Assembly: GCA_965222745.1 (NCBI GenBank)
Contig: CBDCUW010000004.1
Location: 248,001 to 312,000 of the forward strand
Direction of reading: 5' to 3'
Length of the DNA: 64,000 nucleotides
Source of the DNA: CBDCUW01 sp965222745
GTDB lineage: Bacteria > Planctomycetota > Planctomycetia > Pirellulales > Pirellulaceae
Shown here: piece by piece, positions 27,601-34,020 of the stretch
How positions within the stretch are numbered: position 1 is the stretch's first letter
How the letters are laid out: each line of letters starts with the position of its first letter
Translations under genes and position numbers: made by a program
Notes under the pieces: model-generated
The model's database searches: none
Told to the model about the DNA's origin: nothing
The model's input: the letters and a program-made list of their open reading frames with translations, nothing else

Positions 27601-29041
27601 TTGCGAAGTCACCGACCTGGATCGGCAGATCGTTCAATGGATTGATCTCAGCCCCACAGTGTTTCGTCCCTCGGCGCTGGTCGCTCCCCAAATTGCGTTT
27701 GATCACGCTGCCCAGGTGACCACCGTCACGCTCCGCGATCCAGCGGCCCAGATCGGTGGTCCGCGTCACAGCGACCAGTCGACTCGTGCCGAAGTTGAAC
27801 TTCGCGACAATGCCAGCCGAATCGTCGCTCGCGGAGACATCCATCTTCCGCCGGGTGAACAAAAGACCAAAAAGTTCAGCTCCGCCGATGCTTCCACCGG
27901 CCCCGTCACGTTGCGAATCCACGTCGACGGCTGGCCCAGCGCCTTTGTTTATCGCATACCGACCGATCGTAGCAGCAGCGACATCCAACCAGTCGACAAT
28001 CACGCTTCGGTCTCGATCCTGCAACCAGCCAAAGAAATCGTTGCCAAGAACGGGCAGAGTCCGATCAGTGCACAGGTTGGTGTCGACGTGACCGACCATA
28101 TCTTTCGGTATGGAAAAGACACCGTCACGCTCGGCCTGGATCTCAACGGTGATCGCTACTTGCAAGACGAACCGGCGGTGACGATGACAACGCCGGTAGC
28201 GATCGGATTCACGTGGAATGGAATCGGTGAACAGGGTGAGATCGGACTGAGCAGTCGTGTTGCTCCTCATCACATGCCGGTGCCGGTTGGATGGATCCGC
28301 GACCGCCGCAGTCAGTTGATCGCGCGATTGCAACGAGGAAACGCGGTCACTTGGAGCCGGCCGCTGGCGGTTGTGTTTGACGGCAGTCCACCCGAAACTC
28401 AGGACGTTCAAATCGTTTCGCCGTTGCCGGCCGTCTTGGGCACGGCTGTCGCAGCACGAGTCAAAATCAACGACGCGGGATTGAGCGGAGCTGCTTCGCT
28501 GGCCGCCGGTTGGGCCACGGCTGGGCAACTCGAATTCACTCCCGACGTCAAACAGATCGTCGGCCAACGGTTGGAAGATGGCTGGTGGATGGTTCAGGTG
28601 CCTACCGATGGCCTGGTCCCAGGAAAACATCCGCTCCTTTTGCGGCCCACCGATGCCGCGGGCAATCCTGGCAAAGTCCATGCCGTTTCGGTGGCCGTTC
28701 AAACCGCCGGGCAGCTGGCGGCTCTTCGTCGCCAAGAGTCAACGGCCGTGCGAGGCAGCGTGGCTTACGTCAAGCTGCCCGCGGCAGGGATGAAGGTAGC
28801 GCTCGTGCCGCAGGCGGAGGAAGAAGATGAGGCGAAGGAAGCGAAAGAAGACAAGCCGCAACCACCGCCGCTGGAAGCCCTGACTGATTCCAAGGGACAT
28901 TTTGTTTTTCCCAAAGTCACCGCCGGCGATTACGAATTGCAGGTGGAAGGATTGTTCCGAGGCATGCGGCATCGCAAGCGTGTTCGCATTGCCGTGACCC
29001 CGCCGGAACCCTCCACCGTTCCAACGATACGAATTGACTGA
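24698..29041 (+). CDS. 1447-aa membrane-anchored protein of the T6SS operon, function unknown
   Basis: A single N-terminal transmembrane helix (residues ~35-53, A-A-L-V-A-V-V-I-V-V-F-F-L-V-A-W) follows a basic stretch, so the bulk should lie outside the cytoplasm. Residues 55-290 are organised like a degenerate caspase-fold domain: alternating strands, a V-V-V-I-H-L-L-E segment, and an EF-hand-like D-T-N-Q-D-K-I-I-S-A-G-E-L. The Cys-His dyad is not evident. A helical region with D/E/K-rich heptads follows (370-740), then several Ig-like beta domains, and a carboxypeptidase-regulatory-like unit near 1360-1447. It starts 35 nt after PAAR and overlaps the lipoprotein gene by one base. Its size and position suggest a structural envelope component, but no TssM homology was seen. 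Confidence 0.6.
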   Translation: MPQTGPLADPTTNHLRLESWRQTATGGSWSLRSRLIGAALVAVVIVVFFLVAWRPLRTPALTVVSIGPAISQKSDEPSKAHLQTVAAASLDRFRDVATKFPAARIETQSSLGTALTDARRSWLGLRSQPGQHTLIHAVGIAAADKHRALLVSEHSPLTGRWRSLDVCRLLQAVGESDSPAVVVIHLLETKQVPIGHLPEITAWRFEQAIDRTLRQLQQSQLAVVLNRFTVGDEAESDTVAKISQRLIDGFGEQADTNQDKIISAGELIRWTTTTGKDDRGPAPKLLSTTATSHWQRVALTPVVNAETPESPEPEEPGDLVTAGSSESPSESPGDQRKPAEYQVTAPTLAAALALAEAGIETRRCSDAKKIEQQLLDLLNAESLEESAIDWLATPMVASTSWDEVNWTRVVLDSNVDWSAKQDLIRCRVLANRLAAQPITRRWFPKRWESVQWTRLDAERSLTSPVRSNHSQHVRVRVEEAIRQYTKLQKEADAILQAKRLCDQIRRQTSRLVASPVRSRSSSDDVASKLFQDTLALSHWLRKGNAESIHECESLVDSIVDRSAAAHSALQMKSEWLDPDPASMQSAQFGPTDRCVNVTRIRITRSALAVELQSDDGDAEAVKNLRAAAQLASNVLINSSSGDNIGTAIAAFQQATRAVAQPGVERLAEDSGQPSWPTKMLREIAADTTRFCSDATADERKRLAQIADRCRRLSMSLGETIIDHPAQDFQIDVVAHGSLAEAETASLEIVVRKLSDTTIAGRLEIELDPKNVTIDSNHTPQPFDVRRVSDQAYRELATPQLPAGPQRLSAEKQTQLHVDLRRTADNTFEQTAVNVRWITPRGIYRASVPLEMPLPPIARVELAGPDGAAEESWTMHPNRTEFRNLLLEPLDRATQNVQVRLLAWSTTSVSPPPAMSKTRADRWYSQQPPPTVLASHPKLAVRFDNVAQVLFKPQKVDPKKPPTPVRWLFCEVTDLDRQIVQWIDLSPTVFRPSALVAPQIAFDHAAQVTTVTLRDPAAQIGGPRHSDQSTRAEVELRDNASRIVARGDIHLPPGEQKTKKFSSADASTGPVTLRIHVDGWPSAFVYRIPTDRSSSDIQPVDNHASVSILQPAKEIVAKNGQSPISAQVGVDVTDHIFRYGKDTVTLGLDLNGDRYLQDEPAVTMTTPVAIGFTWNGIGEQGEIGLSSRVAPHHMPVPVGWIRDRRSQLIARLQRGNAVTWSRPLAVVFDGSPPETQDVQIVSPLPAVLGTAVAARVKINDAGLSGAASLAAGWATAGQLEFTPDVKQIVGQRLEDGWWMVQVPTDGLVPGKHPLLLRPTDAAGNPGKVHAVSVAVQTAGQLAALRRQESTAVRGSVAYVKLPAAGMKVALVPQAEEEDEAKEAKEDKPQPPPLEALTDSKGHFVFPKVTAGDYELQVEGLFRGMRHRKRVRIAVTPPEPSTVPTIRID

Positions 29042-29838
29042 TGAAAACAACACAGCCACATCCACCGAAAACAAACCGAACGAACCCGGCGCTCCTAGCG
29101 ATGGTCGCGCTGGTTTGCATTTTCGGCGGGACGGGATGCGCAAGCCTTGCCGCGTTGGACCGATCCGCGCAGAATCATGTTCCCCGCAGCCACGGCATTC
29201 CGGTGGAAGCGAAGCCGGCGCCGATGACCCTGCCCCGTTTTCTGGGAGCCGACGTTGTCATCCGGCGCACCGTGTTGCTTTGCCAGGTGGTTCGTGAAAA
29301 GGCCGCGATCGCCGTTCCGGCATTGGAACCCAAGCCTCTGGCGCTGCCCCTTTCGCATCCCGCCAGCGCCGATTCGCCATCACCCGCGGTCGCTGGCGCC
29401 CACAAAACTCAAAAGGCCAAAGCGGCCAAGGCAGCCAAGGTCAAAGCGATCGCGATTCTTGCTGGCGAAGATTGCGCTACCAACCCGCACGTCGAGGAGG
29501 GATTGCTTGCCGCCTTGGACGATGTTTCCTCCGACGTTCGCATCGCTGCCATCGAAGCCGTCTTGCGGTCACGGCGCAGCTGCGAAGTCGGATGCAACGA
29601 CTGCTTGGGCGGCTGCTGCAGCCCGGCGATTCGTGCCAAGCTGACCACGATGGTCTTTGAAAAGAGCGGTCCCAATTGTTGGCTAGAACCAAGTTCGAAA
29701 GCGCGGCGACTAGCAAGGCTCGCTTTGGACGCTTGCGGCGGACCGGTCGACGCTACTGCCTGCAACTGCCAATCCGACAACGTGCCGCTGGAAGTACCGC
29801 CACCGGAGATTGTCAGCCAAGTCTCCGGCTCCGAGTAA
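29041..29838 (+). CDS. Cys-rich lipoprotein with HEAT-like segment, last gene of the T6SS operon
   Basis: A 265-aa protein with a lipoprotein signal: a hydrophobic run A-L-L-A-M-V-A-L-V-C-I-F, then lipobox G-G-T-G-C-A. Its ATG shares a base with the TGA of the preceding gene (TGATG), indicating coupled translation. An Ala/Lys-rich linker (residues ~120-135) precedes a HEAT-like helix pair (L-L-A-A-L-D-D-V-S-S-D-V-R-I-A-A-I-E-A-V) and a cluster of cysteines (C-E-V-G-C-N-D-C-L-G-G-C-C). Outer-membrane anchoring is inferred. It is not recognisably TssJ by sequence. Confidence 0.65.
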   Translation: MKTTQPHPPKTNRTNPALLAMVALVCIFGGTGCASLAALDRSAQNHVPRSHGIPVEAKPAPMTLPRFLGADVVIRRTVLLCQVVREKAAIAVPALEPKPLALPLSHPASADSPSPAVAGAHKTQKAKAAKAAKVKAIAILAGEDCATNPHVEEGLLAALDDVSSDVRIAAIEAVLRSRRSCEVGCNDCLGGCCSPAIRAKLTTMVFEKSGPNCWLEPSSKARRLARLALDACGGPVDATACNCQSDNVPLEVPPPEIVSQVSGSE

Positions 29839-29842
29839 CGAA

Positions 29843-30496
29843 TCAAACCGATTTCATTTTCGCCGCCAGCAACTCGGTCGCCACGTTCGGTTCGCAACAA
29901 TCCCGAATCCAGACCATCGATTCTTCGTCGTACAGTTCCACCACGACTTCTTCGGCAAGCCGACAATCGCCGATGGTCAGGTGAGTCGCCAAAACCTCGG
30001 CAAAGAAAGTTCGTTTCTTGCCGAGTTCACCTTTGTGCTTTTTCCAGGCCCAATTGCCGACAGCGCGAATCGATTCCAACAGTCCCACGCAGGGAATAGC
30101 CTTTTGAACTCGGCGATCTCGTTTCGTCTTCTTCTGATCGATCAAGTAAGGCAAAATGCTGGCCACGATCGCCTGGTGCCGCATCGCTTCCCCACCGCAC
30201 TCACAGCCCAGCGCCGACGCCCTGGACTGGATATCCTCCAGCCCCTTCATGTGGCGATGAGATTTCACGGCGGACACGGTGTTCTTCCCGACCCCGATCA
30301 CCTGCAAAACACCGCCGGCGATCACCAATCCGACTCCGGTCGCCGAGACAGCCGCGGTCCCCCCGGCCGCGATCACGCCCAGTTCCTTGATATCCTGAAC
30401 GCGAGTCGTGATCGTGATAGCGTGCTTCGCGGCGGTGGTCGCCACATTGCCCACTCTTTTCAGCTTCGTATGATTATTTTCAGCTCGGCTAGTCAT
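29843..30496 (-). CDS. Unknown 217-aa protein with Gly-rich hydrophobic segment, convergent with the T6SS operon
   Basis: It starts at ATG 30496 with GGAG 7 nt before it, which favours this strand over the overlapping + frame. The layout is a basic N-terminus, then G-V-I-A-A-G-G-T-A-A-V-S-A-T-G-V-G-L (about residues 40-70), a glycine/alanine hydrophobic stretch like pore-forming or membrane-inserting hairpins. After it come a C-E-C-G-G element, a K/R-rich middle and an acidic C-terminal domain. Its stop lies 4 nt from the stop of the T6SS lipoprotein gene. No family was recognised. A T6SS effector is possible from position and the hydrophobic segment, but no immunity gene was identified. Confidence 0.55.
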   Translation of the reverse strand: MTSRAENNHTKLKRVGNVATTAAKHAITITTRVQDIKELGVIAAGGTAAVSATGVGLVIAGGVLQVIGVGKNTVSAVKSHRHMKGLEDIQSRASALGCECGGEAMRHQAIVASILPYLIDQKKTKRDRRVQKAIPCVGLLESIRAVGNWAWKKHKGELGKKRTFFAEVLATHLTIGDCRLAEEVVVELYDEESMVWIRDCCEPNVATELLAAKMKSV

Positions 30497-30633
30497 CGAT
30501 TCGCTCCGTCGGCACCTCTTCCGCTTTTATCGACAAATCACAAACAACCGGAGCAGTCATAATCGACGTTTCGACCCAGTTTTCGCAGTATCCGCGGCAA
30601 TGCCTCAGACCTGAAGGGAATCGCTCTTGGTTG

Positions 30634-30696
30634 GTAGCGAAAGTCGCCAAGACTTTCGGTGAATCTCGGCCCGAAACTCTTGGCGAGTTCCGCTAC
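30634..30696. repeat. Imperfect inverted repeat, GTAGCGAAAGTCGCCAAGAC family (copy A)
   Basis: The left arm GTAGCGAAAGTCGCCAAGAC pairs imperfectly with the right arm ending TCTTGGCGAGTTCCGCTAC. A second copy of the family lies at 62492-62558. It sits in the 30497-30906 gap, which otherwise holds only a ~45-codon coding-like fragment on the minus strand ending in TGA at 30715-30717 (V-R-L-D-G-Q-R-I-W-K, then N-E-P-Y-S-I-K-Q-H-V), probably a gene remnant. Confidence 0.7.
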
Positions 30697-30859
30697 CCGA
30701 AGCTGAAGGCTTGATCAGTTGCCAGCCACGGGGACGTGCTGCTTGATCGAGTACGGCTCATTCATTCGATCAAACGGGTGCTCGTGTTCAGCAGCCTTCC
30801 AGATTCTCTGGCCGTCCAGTCTGACCCTCCGAGTCCCGTTTAACGAACATCAGCGATCG

Positions 30860-30910
30860 GTAGGGCCGGTTCCACCGGCCACAAATCTCGGCCGGTGGAA
30901 CCGGCCCTAC
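30860..30910. repeat. Perfect 21-bp inverted repeat with 9-nt loop
   Basis: GTAGGGCCGGTTCCACCGGCC at 30860-30880 is the exact reverse complement of 30890-30910. It is GC-rich and would form a very stable hairpin. It overlaps the stop codon of the truncated GNAT frame next to it, so it probably marks the point where that gene was cut. It could also terminate transcription. Confidence 0.75.
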
Positions 30911-31218
30911 TTCACTACTTCACTGAAGTGGTGAAATACAACAGCAGGAGTTGAAATGGGGAAGGTGTGCTGTCCAAATCCACAGGATCCAACGACCAGC
31001 TCCGTGGTACGGTCCACGACCGCCCAAGAGCCCCAACCGCGCTCCTTGCACTCAAAGATCCTCCTTTCCAATTCGTTTTGAACCGCTTCAGGAGTCACGT
31101 TCTGACCAAAGCCAAGAAACTTCCGGATTCGTTCATCAGTAAGCAGATCCGTAAACGCCGCAATGTCTGACACCTTCCAATGCCGAAGGATCAATCGTTC
31201 GGTTTCACCAACGACCAT
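30907..31218 (-). pseudogene. Truncated GNAT-family N-acetyltransferase
   Basis: The 103-aa frame matches the N-terminal half of RimJ/RimL-type acetyltransferases: T-E-R-L-I-L-R-H-W, then L-L-T-D-E-R-I-R-K-F-L-G-F-G and W-G-S-W-A-V-V-D-R-T-T-E-L-V-V-G-S-C-G-F. The homology then ends, about 70 residues before a normal C-terminus, so the acetyl-CoA loop (R/Q-x2-G-x-G/A) is missing. The frame ends inside a perfect palindromic repeat. The protein is unlikely to be active. Confidence 0.7.
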
Positions 31219-31534
31219 AGGTTGTAGCTATGCCCGGTTTGATTCTGATCGAGGCTCTGAGCGTTGCATGTGATGTTGTCGCTCGGACTAAGGGTTATTC
31301 TATAGCCGGCGTCTCGCATTCTCCAAGGAAGGGAGTGCAGGATTGGCAAATTCGCGAGTCGGAATAGACGACGTTTCAAAACACGTGAACGACGGATCGA
31401 AACGGAACGAATCTCAGTCCCTCGCACACGTGTCGGGTTTTCATCCGAGGTTTTCGGACTGCGTCCGGCGAAGTAGAAAGGGACGTAAGATCTTGGCGTG
31501 GTAACGATCGGTGTCTGAGAAGAGAGATGGATCG
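31219..31534. other. Intergenic region before the PhoD-like gene
   Basis: This stretch separates the divergent GNAT remnant and the PhoD-like gene. No convincing coding frame, repeat or RNA gene was seen. It must hold the promoter of the phosphatase gene, but no clear -35/-10 pair could be assigned. Confidence 0.4.
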
Positions 31535-33223
31535 ATGAAACGGTGTCTGACCAAGCAGTTGAGAAAACGACCTATGAGAATCCCAGTTCGTGTGACTCTG
31601 TTGTTGAGCTTGTTCTTTAGCCTGAGCGTTTTTACGCCCCAGGCGCTTGCTTCCAAAGTCCTCTGGACCCAGTACTGCCAGCATCTTGGCAAAATGAAAC
31701 TGATGGTTCACTTGGATACGGATCCGACAGCCCCGGTCCAAGGAGAGCCGGACACGGTGAAACTTTGGTTGCGTGAGGATGGGGGCCGCCAGTGGAAGTT
31801 GGCGGCCTCCCTGCCCGTCAATCACACCACTGCGACCGCTTTGTTTGAGATGGAGTCTTGGCCGCGTCACACCAAAAGTTTTTTTAAGGTGACCTGCGGT
31901 GATTCTACTTGGGAAGGCACTTTTCGCGCCGAGCCGAAAGAGGGTTCCATTCTTAAACTGGCCGGACTCTCGTGCCACAAAGACATCGCGTGGCCGTGGA
32001 AAGAAGCGATTGCTGAAGTGATCTCGCACGACCCCGACCTGGTGTTTTTCTCCGGCGATCAGATTTACGAGAACGATTATGGCAGCCCGGCGTTTCGCGC
32101 GTTGACCAAGGAGGAAGTTCCCAAGGGAATGAAAAACTACCTCGAAAAATGGCGCAAATTTGGCGAGGCGTTCCGCGAACTGATGAGAGATCGTCCCACG
32201 ATCATGATCACCGATGACCATGATGTGTTTGCCAACGATCTTTGGGGCAGAGGTGGTGTGCGGATGAACGGCAAACGCACAACCGGCGGCTACCCCACCC
32301 ATCCCGATTGGGTCAACGCGGCCGAGTTTACCCAGACCGGCAATCTGCCCGATCCGGTGAATCCGGGGCCTCATGGGGACGGCGTGTTGGCTTACTACAC
32401 CGCTTTGGAATATGGAGGTGTGCACTTCGCCATTTTGGAGGATCGGAAATTCAAGAGCGCCCCTTCGGAAGTCATCAAAGAACTCATTGCGCCGCCAGGT
32501 TTTCGGTGGCCCAAGGAGCGCAAGACCGATTTCCAAATCGAAGTGGTGCTGGATCCCGACTACGACTGCACCCAACTCGACCGTCCGGATCTGCAACTGT
32601 TGGGCAAAGAACAGGAAGCCTTTCTTGCGCGCTGGTCGAAAAAACTGGAGCAATCCGGCGGTATCGGCGCCGTATTGTCACAAAGTCCCTGGGCGCACGT
32701 GGCGATGTATTCTCCCACGTCTGCTGACACCGATTCCAATGGCTGGCCCCAGTCCGGCAGAAACCGTGCCCTGAAAGCGATTGGCGATGCTCCGGTCGTG
32801 ATGCTTCACGGCGACGTTCACCTCGGAACCCTTGGCCGTCACGGTGTGGAGAACTTCAACGATGGTCCCGTTGCCTATTCTCTGCCATCGTTTTCCTCCA
32901 GAGCCAGCCGCAAATGGGAGCCGCTTGAAGCAGGCAAAAATCGAGAGCCCGGTGCCCCTGATCATACCGGCGAGTTTCATGATCGTTTTGGAAACAAGGT
33001 CACCATGTATGGAGCCGGCAACGGACTGAACGGCTATGGCATCATCTTGTTCGATACCAAGAAGCGGGAGATCGAACTGCAGTTTCATCCGATGAACGAG
33101 GAGCGCAAACCCATCCAAGTCGAAGTGTTCGGCTGGCCGCATACCGTGAAGTTTGCTCGGTCAGGAGAGACCGTAGAGGCCGCTCGCCCTGAAGAATTGG
33201 GGCGTGGAGGCCGTGATCAGTAG
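31535..33223 (+). CDS. Secreted PhoD-like metallophosphoesterase
   Basis: A 562-aa protein from ATG 31535 (GTG 31511 and ATG 31574 are alternatives). A signal peptide with core T-L-L-L-S-L-F-F-S-L-S-V-F ends before L-A-S-K. The PhoD metal-site pattern is F-F-S-G-D-Q-I-Y-E-N-D, then I-T-D-D-H-D-V-F and, near the C-terminus, M-L-H-G-D-V-H-L-G. These fit a calcium/iron-type phosphatase core preceded by the usual beta domain. Phosphomonoester or diester release outside the cytoplasm is inferred from the family. It converges with the dioxygenase gene, 21 nt away. Confidence 0.87.
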   Translation: MKRCLTKQLRKRPMRIPVRVTLLLSLFFSLSVFTPQALASKVLWTQYCQHLGKMKLMVHLDTDPTAPVQGEPDTVKLWLREDGGRQWKLAASLPVNHTTATALFEMESWPRHTKSFFKVTCGDSTWEGTFRAEPKEGSILKLAGLSCHKDIAWPWKEAIAEVISHDPDLVFFSGDQIYENDYGSPAFRALTKEEVPKGMKNYLEKWRKFGEAFRELMRDRPTIMITDDHDVFANDLWGRGGVRMNGKRTTGGYPTHPDWVNAAEFTQTGNLPDPVNPGPHGDGVLAYYTALEYGGVHFAILEDRKFKSAPSEVIKELIAPPGFRWPKERKTDFQIEVVLDPDYDCTQLDRPDLQLLGKEQEAFLARWSKKLEQSGGIGAVLSQSPWAHVAMYSPTSADTDSNGWPQSGRNRALKAIGDAPVVMLHGDVHLGTLGRHGVENFNDGPVAYSLPSFSSRASRKWEPLEAGKNREPGAPDHTGEFHDRFGNKVTMYGAGNGLNGYGIILFDTKKREIELQFHPMNEERKPIQVEVFGWPHTVKFARSGETVEAARPEELGRGGRDQ

Positions 33224-33244
33224 GGTATTTGCCATGGTTCTGTT

Positions 33245-34012
33245 TCAGATCTTTCCCGCAGCCTTCATGTCTTCGGCCAGTCTGCGTTGATAGGCCGCGT
33301 GGGCCTCGGCGTCTTCGCGAGCCCGCTTGCTGTAGTAGATGAAGCCAAGTGCCCGTCGCGCGTGTGTGGGGGAGCGGTTTCCATCGGCGCGATGAATCGT
33401 CAACGCGTGATGCACGAGTAGATCACCGGGTTTCGCCGGAAAGACCCGTTCGTTTTTCCGGTCCGCCACCGTCGGGTAATCGACGATGCCCTGACTGAAG
33501 CCCAGCGTCTGGGTTCGAGCGTGCTTGCGCATGCCCTTCTTGTGTGAACCTGTGACGTAGCGAATGCAGCCGTTCTGCTCATCCACGTCGTCCAGTGCAA
33601 ACCACATCGTCACGGCTTCGCATGGGTCGAGCATGAAGTAGTACCCGTCCTGATGCGGTGGAGTGGGCTGGCCGATGCCCGGCGGCTTGTTGAAATACTG
33701 CATGTTCTTGGGCACGGCCGGGCCGTTGAGCAGACGTTCGGCGACTTCACGAAAGCGGCTGTTTGTAAACAGCTCAAAGAACCACGGATCGTGGTCGCCC
33801 ATCTGTTGAATTTGCTTCAGCGTCGCTGCGTCATTCCTGTCCTCATAGAAGACGTGTTCATCAGGCAATCGTGGAACAACATCCTTGATGAAACGCCCCA
33901 CATTCTGGATCAGTTCAGTCAGTTCCTCACCGACGACAAACTGTGGAAATGCCACGAAGCCGTCCTTGTTGAATTCGTGCAACGCGTCGATTGTTGAGTA
34001 CCTTTGGGCCAT
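33245..34012 (-). CDS. Phytanoyl-CoA dioxygenase (PhyH)-family Fe(II)/2-oxoglutarate enzyme
   Basis: A 255-aa protein with the PhyH double-stranded beta-helix pattern: P-H-Q-D-G-Y-Y-F (metal ligands His120 and Asp122), a third ligand His207 in A-L-T-I-H-R-A-D-G-N, and Arg219/220 for 2-oxoglutarate. No signal peptide is seen, so it acts in the cytoplasm. It follows the giant sulfatase/sialidase gene by 8 nt on the same strand, so the two probably share a transcript. The substrate is unknown. Bacterial PhyH-type enzymes hydroxylate many small molecules, so the name does not imply lipid metabolism here. Confidence 0.87.
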   Translation of the reverse strand: MAQRYSTIDALHEFNKDGFVAFPQFVVGEELTELIQNVGRFIKDVVPRLPDEHVFYEDRNDAATLKQIQQMGDHDPWFFELFTNSRFREVAERLLNGPAVPKNMQYFNKPPGIGQPTPPHQDGYYFMLDPCEAVTMWFALDDVDEQNGCIRYVTGSHKKGMRKHARTQTLGFSQGIVDYPTVADRKNERVFPAKPGDLLVHHALTIHRADGNRSPTHARRALGFIYYSKRAREDAEAHAAYQRRLAEDMKAAGKI

Positions 34013-34020
34013 GATGTCTG

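Noticed and set aside
29810..30562. 250-codon plus-strand open frame overlapping the 217-aa minus-strand gene
   Set aside because: The minus-strand gene has a well-placed GGAG and a sensible protein layout, while the plus-strand frame overlaps the T6SS lipoprotein gene end and lacks a ribosome site.
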